NCBI GenBank assembly: GCA_041392765.1
Contig: JAWKLL010000011.1
Coordinates: forward strand, 1 to 64,000
Source: Lewinella sp041392765
Lineage (GTDB): Bacteria > Bacteroidota > Bacteroidia > Chitinophagales > Saprospiraceae
Length of the DNA stretch: 64,000 nt
Reading direction: 5' to 3'
Below, one piece after another: positions 56,708-64,000 of the stretch (positions within the stretch are counted from its first letter, which is position 1; every line of letters begins with the position of its first letter). A program made the position numbers and the translations under genes. A model generated the notes under the pieces. It did not search any database, was not told where the DNA came from, and worked only from the letters and a program-made list of their open reading frames with translations.

Positions 56708-57004
56708 GCATTAGTATGGGAAAAAAATCTATAAAAAACATTTGAATACAAAAAAACACATTACTTTTGTATCAAATATTTAGCAGGTATCCTTAATAGC
56801 CTGACATACAATCCTTATCTGTCGTACCCTTACGTGCTTTACCCAAGCAAATTTCACATTGTAACAAATTACGTTTGATCTACTGGCATTTTAATGCGGG
56901 GTAGGTTTTATTTTGTTTGCACAAACGAAGGCAATGAACACTTAACTCGTTGCCTAGGATTGTACATATAGTTTTTTATCACTTTGAAACACAAATCAGA
57001 CACT

Positions 57005-59282
57005 ATGAAACAAGGACTACTTAACCAGTCCATTGGGAGTTCAAGCCGTTTACGGCTGTTAATGGTATGGGCAATAAGCCTTTTACTTTTACCTGCCACT
57101 CAGGCGATGGATTTCTGTGGTATTCAACCTAATGCGAGCCATACAACGGCTACCTGTTTTGGTGGCAGCAATGGCTCAGCAAGTGTATCTCCAACTGGTG
57201 GTACTGCTCCTTATTCCGTTAGTTGGAGTAATGGAGCATCTGGCTTTTCTATTGCGGGATTGAGTGCTGGCAATTATCAATACACGATTACAGATGCCAC
57301 AGGCTGTTCTATGAGCAGTAACATCTACGTAGGTCAACCAGCATTGATTCAGGCCAATGTCACACGCCAGAACAACAACTGCCGCTTCGACACACAAGGC
57401 GCACTCACGCTGAACCCCACGGGCGGCACGCCTCCTTACTCCTTTCACTGGAGCACGGGGGCTACTAGTGCCACCATCAACAATCTACCCGCTGGGCCTT
57501 ATAGCTACACCATTACTGATAGTAGGGGCTGTACCCGTGCGGGGAGTATTTCTGTGTTAGCCAATGATCCAGTAGTGGCCAACCCAACCGTTCGGGATGT
57601 GCTTTGCTACGGAATGCCGGAAGGTGGAGCTATGCTACAGCCATCTGGAGGCGTTCCTCCCTACACCTTCGCTTGGAGCAATGGCGCTACCAGTGCCAAT
57701 GTGGACAACCTCATGGCTGGCACCTACAGCTACACCGTTACCGACGCCGTAGGCTGTACAGCAGCAGGTGACTTTGCCGTACAGCAACCAGCACCTGTGT
57801 GGTCTTATTTTACTCAAAAGTATGCTTGTTTCGGCATGAACGACGGGCGTGCCGAAATATTTGCCAGTGGTGGCACCCCTCCTTACACCTATCAATGGAG
57901 CAATGGAGCTACTACAGCTAGCATCAACAACTTGGCGCCAGGTATGTACTTTTACACCGTGACGGACTCTCGTGGTTGCCAAAGTGCCTCTGGTTTAGTT
58001 TGCATCTTCAATGACATCGTAGCAGCTACCGCTACTGCCTCCGCTCCTGGGTGTGAAGGCGGCGACGCAGCTATCACCATTTCTGAAGGATTACCACCTT
58101 TTACTTACCAGTGGAGCAACGGAAGTACTTCTTCTTCACTAGTAGATCAACCAGCTGGCAACTATGGTTACACCGTTACCGACTGGGGTGGCTGCTCCGT
58201 TTCAGGGGTGGTGAATATCGCTGCTGGATATGCCATCAATGCTAGTGTTTCTGTACTTACCAACGGCAATTTACAAGCAAACGGTTCTGGTGGTGTATCT
58301 CCTTATACCTTTGTGTGGAGCAATGGCGAAACAGGAGCAATCGCCTCCAACTATTCCAGCGGCAGCTATACTGTTACTGTTACGGATGCCAATGGATGTA
58401 CCGATACCGCCAGTGGTGTGGTAGCCGTACAATCTACCTGTGTAGGTAATATTACCTACCCTGGTAGCATCGGATTCGACCAGTATCTCTGCGCACCAGG
58501 CAACACGCCAGCACCCATCATAGAAGTTGCTGCACCTTCTGGTGGCGTAGGCGACATTGAATACCTATGGATGTATAGCACAACCAGTGGGTCATTCAAC
58601 GGTGGGTTCTACCAACCCATCTCCAACAGCAACACTCCTTGGGTTGTCTCCTTATCCATTAGATGAAACCACTTATTTCATTCGTTGTGTACGTCGGGAA
58701 GGTTGTGTCTATATGGAGACCTACCCCGTTGTCATTACGGTAGGTAACGAAATTGATGCTACTATCGAACGGCCTGCGATGGGTTGTGCCTTCCAAACGC
58801 AAACTTACAGTGTTTCAGGCATTGATCCTTCTGCACAGGTAAGCTGGTCTTTCTCTGGCCCCGTTGCCAGTGCAACAGCACAAGGACATAGCGTACCCGT
58901 TACTTTTGTAGGTGCTGGTTATTTGGATGTCAGTGTAACGATCACGCAAAATGGTTGTACTGGCGTCTTCTCCGAACGGGTCATCATTGGCACTTGCTTA
59001 GGCGAAGGCGATTCATTCACTGCATCTTTTGATCCATCCGACTATACCCTTTTCCCCAATCCTGTTGTGGATGTGGCACAATTGGTACTACCTGCTTTTG
59101 AAGGGGACGATGTGGTAGTTAATATTTACAATAGTGCCAACATGCTGGTAAATAGCTACCCATTTGTAGCAGGCACCACTGTTGTCACGATAGATATGAA
59201 CGGCTTGCCAGCTGGGCTTTACGTTGTAAAAATCGTGGGCGGTGCATTAGACAGCCGTACGATCAAAGTGGCTAAGCAATAG
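57005..59282 (+). CDS. SprB-repeat T9SS-exported surface protein (one frameshift)
   Basis: About 759 codons. Signal peptide: LRLLMVWAISLLLLPATQA after a basic N-terminus. Six SprB-type repeats fill residues 40-470: each reads about GGxxPYxxxWSNG...LxAGxYxYTxTDxxGC (for example 'PSGGVPPYTFAWSNGATS', 'ASGGTPPYTYQWSNGATT'). A frame change near 58640 joins 57005-58666 to the frame ending at 59282, with PKD-like strands (ATIERPAMGCAFQTQTYSVS) and a T9SS type A tail: YTLFPNPVVDVAQLVLPAFE ... 'NGLPAGLYVVKIVGG', ending TIKVAKQ. Expected on the cell surface in adhesion or gliding. Terminator follows at 59344. Confidence 0.88.
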
Positions 59283-59343
59283 TTGCTTCAACGCAGTGCT
59301 ATCGCACGATAGGCGGGCGATAATGCGCCTATAAAAAAGATCC

Positions 59344-59379
59344 AATGGTTGGTAGAAATATCTCTGCCAACCATTTTTT
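59344..59379 (+). terminator. intrinsic terminator after the SprB-repeat gene
   Basis: AATGGTTGGTAGA pairs with TCTCTGCCAACCATT (one bulge), followed by TTTTTTC; upstream A-run is weak, so mainly for the plus strand. Confidence 0.8.
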
Positions 59380-59405
59380 CTCAATAATGGGAGTTGGTAC
59401 AAACA

Positions 59406-59924
59406 TCAATCTACGCCCTCCAATTTTCTTTTAAAGAAATCAACACCAGCACCGTAAACCCAACCATCTCTACCTTTTCGCGTGCGCACTTTTACCCAAG
59501 GCTCTGTAGTTGTGAGCGTTTCGCCTAGCTTGATGGTATAGAGGGAATCCGAGGTTTCCTGTAAATAATTGACTTCTTCAAATAGTTTGAGGCGTTCAAT
59601 CACTTCAAAGCGTTGGTCGGGGCCTTTTCGCAAAGCTAAGTTTTCGATTGTTACGTACAACGGGGTCACCTTTTCGCGGATAATTTGCAACTGCCCACCT
59701 CTAAGTGTGTCCATCACTGTACCAGGAGGTGTAGCGGGTGGTGGTGTAGTAGCGGCAGTAGGATCTTGTAAAGTACTATCTTGCACCGTTACCTGTTGTT
59801 CTTGCTGATAGGCTGCTTGTGACCGCGTGCACTTCCTATTGGCCCAGATAAAAAACACTAATAATAGCAATCCAAATAAAATGAATTGCATCTTCACCAA
59901 TTTGGGCGATTTTTCTTTTTGCAT
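59406..59924 (-). CDS. SH3-domain-containing membrane-anchored protein
   Basis: 172 residues. One membrane helix near the N-terminus (MQFILFGLLLLVFFIWA) after a basic start, a low-complexity Thr/Pro linker (TAATTPPPATPPGTV), then a bacterial SH3 domain: VTPLYVTIENLALRKGPDQR, 'VIERLKLFEEVNYLQETSD', 'TEPWVKVRTRKGRDGWVYGA'. Such domains bind peptidoglycan or proteins in the periplasm. It is convergent with the SprB-repeat gene and divergent from dprA. No catalytic domain is present, so it is likely a binding or scaffold protein. Confidence 0.85.
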   Translation of the reverse strand: MQKEKSPKLVKMQFILFGLLLLVFFIWANRKCTRSQAAYQQEQQVTVQDSTLQDPTAATTPPPATPPGTVMDTLRGGQLQIIREKVTPLYVTIENLALRKGPDQRFEVIERLKLFEEVNYLQETSDSLYTIKLGETLTTTEPWVKVRTRKGRDGWVYGAGVDFFKRKLEGVD

Positions 59925-59943
59925 GATAAAAAATGAATTTGGG

Positions 59944-59974
59944 CTTGCAATTTATACCAAAAATAGTAAATTTG
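59944..59974 (+). promoter_or_regulatory. promoter of dprA
   Basis: TTG at 59945-59947 and TAAATTTG at 59967-59974, 19 bases apart, about 100 bases before the dprA ATG (60074). Confidence 0.5.
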
Positions 59975-60073
59975 TGGTGTTTTAAACAAAAACGCGCCTG
60001 TCGGGGCTATTTCTTAGGCACATTTCCTTTTCTCATCGGTATTTTCCTCCCCGCGGCCAAAGCCGTATGAATC

Positions 60074-61170
60074 ATGAATGATATGCTGTACAAAGTGGCC
60101 ATCAGCCGCATTGACGGGGTAGGATCTGTTACCGTAAGGGCACTGCTAAGCCATTTCGGTACAGAACAGGCCGTATTTGAAGCCCGCCCAAAAGAATTGG
60201 TAAAAATACCCGGTGTTAACGAAAAAGTAGCACGCTCTGTTCCCACAGGCGAAGCACTTATGGCGGCCGAAAGGGAATTAGACCTCATGGAACGGTACAA
60301 CATACAAGCATTCTATTTTTTAGATGCTAACTACCCTAAGCGGCTACGCCAATTGGATAATCCGCCTATCGTATTGTACTACAAAGGTAGTATTGATTTG
60401 GATGCAGGCCGCGTGACAGGCATCATTGGCACCCGCCGCCCCTCTCCATTTGGGCTTTTGCAAGTGGATCGCTTAGTGGAAGGCTTGGCACCTTATCAAC
60501 CGCTTGTCTTATCGGGTCTGGCTTATGGCGTGGATATTGCCGCCCATAAAGCGGCTCTCCAAAACGGGCTTCCGACCATTGGAGTACTTGGGCATGGATT
60601 GCGCTACCTCTACCCTATGGATCACCGAAAAACAGCGGAAGCCATGATCGAACAAGGAGGATTACTAACGGAATATCCCTTCTTTAAAGAACCGGATCCT
60701 CGTCATTTCCTATGCGCAATCGCATTGTAGCAGGGCTTAGCGATGCATTAGTTGTGGTGGAAACTCCCCGAAAAGGTGGCTCCATCATCACCGCTGAATT
60801 TGCCAACCAATACAACCGCGATGTTTTTGCTATGCCAGGTAGGCTACACGACCGCACATCAGAGGGATGTAACTGGCTGATCAAAACCCATAAAGCTTCC
60901 CTTCTGGAAAGTGCAGCCGACATCGCCTATTTGCTGCGCTGGGAAACCAGTCATTTGCCTATTACTGAACAGCTTTCCTTGTTCGAAACCTTGTCCGAGG
61001 AAGAGAAATTAGTTGTAAATTTGCTGCGTCAAAAAGAAAGCTTGCACATCGACAGTTTAAGCATCCAGAGTGGGCTATCCACAGGCATATTGGCTACGGT
61101 ATTGTTGGAAATGGAGTGCAAAGGTATTGTAAAAACGTTACCCGGCAAACGTTATTTAGTGACTCGTTAA
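60074..61170 (+). CDS. dprA: DNA-processing protein DprA (one frameshift)
   Basis: Loads RecA onto incoming single-stranded DNA during transformation. The first frame, 60074-60730: 'ISRIDGVGSVTVRALLSHFG' (helix-hairpin-helix part), IPGVNEKVA, then the Rossmann core 'VTGIIGTRRPSPFGLLQVDR', LVLSGLAYGVDIAAHKAAL, 'TIGVLGHGLRYLYP'. One C is missing at about 60708 (HF-PMRNR), joining to the frame ending at 61170: MRNRIVAGLSDALVVVETP, GGSIITAEFANQY, FAMPGRLHDRTSEGCNWLI, and a C-terminal winged-helix (SEEEKLVVNLLRQ). About 366 residues. The alkaline phosphatase gene starts 9 bases later. Confidence 0.9.
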
Positions 61171-61179
61171 TTTTCTATA

Positions 61180-62322
61180 ATGATAAAGACTTCTGTGGTA
61201 CTATTTTTGGGTACCGTTCTCATTGCTTGCAATCCTACCCGTCAACAGGCGACCGTACCGCCCCCTCCCCTGCCGTTGCGGCGGTAGAACCAACTATCAG
61301 CTACCCAATTGCCCGCAACATCATTTTACTTATTGGCGATGGCATGGGGCTTACCCAAATAAGTGCCGGGCTTTACAGCAACGATGATTATCTCAATTTG
61401 GAACGGTTTCCGGTAGTTGGGCTGCATAAATCACATAGCTCAAATAACCTAGTTACAGATTCTGCCGCTGGTGCAACTGCATTCAGCTGTGGTGTAAAAA
61501 CCTACAATGGTGCCATAGCCGTTGACCCCGACACTATGGTATTACGTACTATTCTGGAAGAAGCTGAGCAACGAGGCAAGGCAACTGGCATGGTTACCTC
61601 CTCTACCATTGTGCATGCGACACCCGCTTCGTTTATTGCACATGTCAAGCAACGCAGTATGTACGAAGATATCGCCTTAGATTTCTTAGATACCGAAATC
61701 GACTTTTTTGTAGGTGGAGGCAAAAAAATACTTTGATCGTAGGAAAGACGAGCGCAACCTCCTCCAAGAAATGTCGAAAAAGGGCTATTCCATTGCCACC
61801 TATTTTGATAAAGAATTTGAGAACCTTACTCCCAATCCTTCACAAAACTTCGGCTATTTTACTGCCGACACGGATCCTCTCACCGTGGAACAAGGGCGCA
61901 CCTACCTACCGCCTGCTAGCCGCGTGGCTTGCGACTTTCTACAAAAGCACGGCGATGAACAAGGTTTCTTCCTCATGGTGGAAGGTGCCCAAATTGATTG
62001 GGGAGGGCATGCCAACAACACCCAGTACATCATCAATGAAATGATAGATTTCGACCGTGCAATAGGTGCTGTCCTTGATTTTGCAAAAGCAGATGGGAAC
62101 ACCTTGGTAATCGTCACTGCCGACCATGAAACAGGTGGCTTTGCCATCAATCCCGGCTCTTCTCGTGATTCTATCATTGGGGCTTTCACCAGCGATTATC
62201 ATACTGCAGCCTTAATACCCGTGTTCGCCTACTACTCTGGTGCTGAACGATTTAGCGGCATATATGAAAATACCGCTATTTATCAAAAGATGAGGCAAGC
62301 ATTTGGTTTCGAGCATAAATAA
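61180..62322 (+). CDS. alkaline phosphatase lipoprotein (two frameshifts)
   Basis: Releases phosphate from organic esters in the periplasm. ATG 61180 gives MIKTSVVLFLGTVLIACNPT, a lipobox with Cys17. A shift near 61270 joins it to the frame ending at 61736, and an extra A in a run of seven near 61726 joins that to the frame ending at 62322. PhoA landmarks: IILLIGDGMGLTQ (metal Asp), VTDSAAGATAFSCGVKTYNG (nucleophile Ser), MVTSSTIVHATPASFIAHV, FLMVEGAQIDWGGHANN, VIVTADHETGGFAINP. About 380 residues, in the family range. It follows dprA closely. Confidence 0.9.
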
Positions 62323-62411
62323 TATCAAGTTGTGCCTGGTGAGTTAATTGCTATTCTGCACCTTTGTGCTAAGACAAATGTAGAAGCCTCTTAAAACAAG
62401 GAATCCATTGT

Positions 62412-62669
62412 TTTAGGGAAAGTAAAAAACTGTGCGCAAAACACCCCCTCGTTACAAGAACGATTCTTGGAGTCCATTAAAAATAAGTGAAGCAATACCC
62501 CCACCCTCGGCGGAAGCGAAAACGAACTTTTTTCTACTGGCTACGAGAAAAACCATTGATTTCCTATTTCCTTTACGATCACTATAAGCCATACGATTGC
62601 TGGTGCTTACGGCAAAAAATTAATACCAAATGGGCTAAGCAAACATCAAAGGATGAGCCTATCCCATAG
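62412..62669 (+). CDS. small basic protein, uncertain (one possible frameshift)
   Basis: A continuous frame from about 62487 (GTG) gives MKQYPHPRRKRKRTFFYWLR and YDCWCLRQKINTKWAKQ, 60 residues, rich in Arg, Lys, Trp and Tyr. Upstream, a different frame reads VRKTPPRYKNDSWSPLKISE from about 62432, which would join to it with one shift near 62490. The aromatic-basic composition is unlike random sequence. No family recognised. Confidence 0.35.
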
Positions 62670-62743
62670 TAAAACCCGCCATTTTTTTCGCTAATCAGGC
62701 GTAAAACTCCCTACCTTGCAGGGGATAATTAAAAAATGTACAA

Positions 62744-63824
62744 GTGGCAGGTAGTATTTTCGGAACCTTGTTTCGCATCAGCACTTTTGGGGAGTCGCAT
62801 GGAAAAGGCATCGGCGTAATCGTGGACGGCTGCCCGGCTGGTATTCCTATTGGTGAGGCGTTTATACAAGCAGAATTAGCAAGAAGACGGCCAGGGCAAA
62901 GTAAAATCGTCACCCAACGAAAAGAAGCCGATGAAGTCCAAATTCTCTCCGGTGTTTTCGAGGGTCAATCCACTGGAACGCCCATCGCTATGGTGATTTA
63001 CAATAGCGACGCTCGCTCTCACGATTACAGCCATATTGCCGATAAGTACCGCCCCAGTCATGCTGATTATACCTTCTCTGAAAAATACGGCATCCGCGAC
63101 TATCGTGGTGGCGGTCGATCGTCTGCTCGCGAAACAGCCGCCAGGCGTAGCAGCAGGAGCTATTGCTAAGATTCTTCTTGCGCATTATGGAATTTCTGTT
63201 TTTGCTTATACTTCACAAGTAGGAAAATTTTGTATGAGTAAAAGTCACGAAGAAATAAGTATAGAAAAAATCGAATCCAATCCCGTCAGATGTCCGGATG
63301 AAGCATTAGCGGCTCTTATGGAGGAATACATCAAGCAAGTACGAAAGGAAGGAGATACAATCGGAGGCGTGGTGACGTGTGTAGTAAAAGGATGTCCCCC
63401 CGCATTAGGCGAACCTGTTTTCGATAAGCTTCACGCCGACTTAGCCAAAGCCGTTATGAGTATCAACGCTTGCAAAGGATTTGAATACGGTTCAGGTTTT
63501 GCTGGCGTAACAATGAAAGGCAGCGAACACAACGATGCTTTCTACGTGGAAGATGACCACGTAAAAACCCGCACCAACCACAGTGGAGGCATACAAGGCG
63601 GCATATCAAACGGCATGGATATTTATTTCAGAGCAGCCTTCAAACCCGTAGCGACGATTGTGCAAGACCAAGAATCCGTGAATGAGCACGGCGAGGAGGT
63701 GACGGTCTCTGGAAAAGGCCGGCACGACCCCTGCGTAGTACCTCGTGCAGTACCTATTGTAGAAGCTATGACAGCCCTTGTTATCGCCGATCATCTATTG
63801 CGGCAAAGAGCAGCGAAAAAATAG
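62744..63824 (+). CDS. aroC: chorismate synthase (one frameshift)
   Basis: Makes chorismate, needed for aromatic amino acids and, here, for menaquinone through MqnA. The start is GTG 62744: MAGSIFGTLFRISTFGESHG is the invariant N-terminus of AroC. Further: GESHGKGIGVIVDGCPAGIP, 'RRRPGQSKIVTQRKE', EVQILSGVFEGQSTGTPIAM, 'GGGRSSARETAAR', then, after one extra C near 63148, VAAGAIAKILLAHYGI, 'INACKGFEYGSGFAG', NHSGGIQGGISNGMDI, 'GRHDPCVVPRAVPIVEAM'. About 360 residues repaired. A break in such a central gene is best read as a sequence error. Confidence 0.92.
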
Positions 63825-63843
63825 CCTGTCTTTGTACTTGTAT

Positions 63844-64000
63844 TCAAAAAGCAATAAACTCAAAAACCACCTCGCGCTCTACGCCCATGAAGGACTGAAA
63901 AGTAACAGCCGCCGTATCGGGACGCCAAAAAATACTGCCATACCCCAACCCCGACTCAAACGACAAGCTATTCAAATCGCAAGTCATGGGTACATCAGGC
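63844..64000 (-). CDS. C-terminal part of an unidentified protein (partial at window edge)
   Basis: The minus strand is open from the window edge to a TGA at 63844-63846, 51 residues: PDVPMTCDLNSLSFESGLGY, GSIFWRPDTAAVTFQSFMG and 'VEREVVFEFIAF'. It has a protein-like, strand-rich composition. No family recognised. It converges with aroC. Confidence 0.6.
   Translation of the reverse strand, partial: PDVPMTCDLNSLSFESGLGYGSIFWRPDTAAVTFQSFMGVEREVVFEFIAF

Larger units (their letters stand above)
56240..57004. other. AT-rich intergenic region with candidate sRNA and a MITE fragment
   Basis: No gene. It holds a -7 box at 56413, a strong terminator at 56566-56597, a family A MITE fragment at 56654-56707, and an AT-rich leader to the SprB-repeat gene at 57005. 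The 'ATCACTTTG' wording at 56979-56987 is a weak -7 candidate for that gene. Confidence 0.6.

Noticed and set aside
62736..62738. ATG as the aroC start
   Set aside because: Out of frame with the AroC N-terminus; the in-frame GTG at 62744 gives the exact family start.

Overview
The window looks like a draft-quality piece of a Bacteroidota chromosome, most likely a gliding or surface-attached member of the Saprospiria/Cytophagia side of the phylum. Evidence: two secreted proteins built from SprB-type repeats (one or both ending in a type IX secretion sorting tail), a SusC/SusD pair, DUF2807, DUF4252, DUF4340 and DUF5689 proteins, and Bacteroidota-style promoters (TTTG or TTG, about 20 bp, TAnnTTTG) in front of many genes. 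Menaquinone is made by the futalosine route (mqnA, mqnD, mqnE present). The exact family is an inference.

Layout. 1-1334: surface-polysaccharide genes (methyltransferase end, GT2). 1335-1930: non-coding, with a strong promoter, an unexplained structured segment and an inverted-repeat element. 1931-8854: compact housekeeping block (DUF4252, ybaK, mqnD, RluA-type synthase, dapF, msrA, mqnA, phosphatase, mqnE). 8855-10500: a pile of mobile debris (two different MITE-like elements and a decayed IS4-type element). 10512-18110: TPR histidine kinase, a second GT2, FecR, an STN/surface-repeat protein, a small barrel-like protein and a DUF2807 lipoprotein. 18342-21714: serine beta-lactamase-fold hydrolase, M14 peptidase lipoprotein, Rpn-type nuclease. 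22129-28420: a minus-strand ggt-susC-susD unit. 28542-32595: aminotransferase, DUF1641 protein plus sulfide:quinone reductase, DUF4268 protein. 32598-38714: secreted EEP phosphatase/nuclease divergent from a TonB receptor and a triple-DUF5689 lipoprotein. 38792-46318: tRNA-Val, a peptidoglycan-binding/L,D-transpeptidase-like protein and a very large SprB-repeat adhesin. 46319-48585: MITE, decayed gene, palindromic repeats and a PIN-domain toxin-antitoxin pair. 48664-56239: PaaY-like protein, IorAB-like molybdenum hydroxylase, lytic transglycosylase, DUF4340, CvpA and small membrane proteins. 56240-57004: AT-rich gap with a candidate small RNA. 57005-64000: second SprB-repeat protein, SH3 protein, dprA, alkaline phosphatase, aroC.

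Data quality. A large share of the genes, including aroC, dprA, dapF and an alkaline phosphatase, are broken by single-base indels, very often by one base in a short G, C, T or A run. Restoring one base recovers family motifs each time. I therefore read most breaks as sequence errors, and give each such gene as one feature with its break points. A few breaks (in-frame stops in the kinase, the STN protein and the PIN toxin, and the shredded IS transposase) may be real decay.

Most interesting: at least three families of short inverted-repeat elements with several copies each in 64 kb, some sitting in promoters or 5' leaders (mqnE, mqnD, the iorA-like gene); a ggt-susC-susD locus that pairs a gamma-glutamyl peptidase with an outer-membrane importer; a TonB/DUF5689/EEP locus that could scavenge extracellular nucleotides or phosphate esters; a promoter-terminator pair with no ORF between (56413-56597); and an unexplained promoter-driven segment at 1412-1700. 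I did not find a CRISPR array, prophage or defence island.
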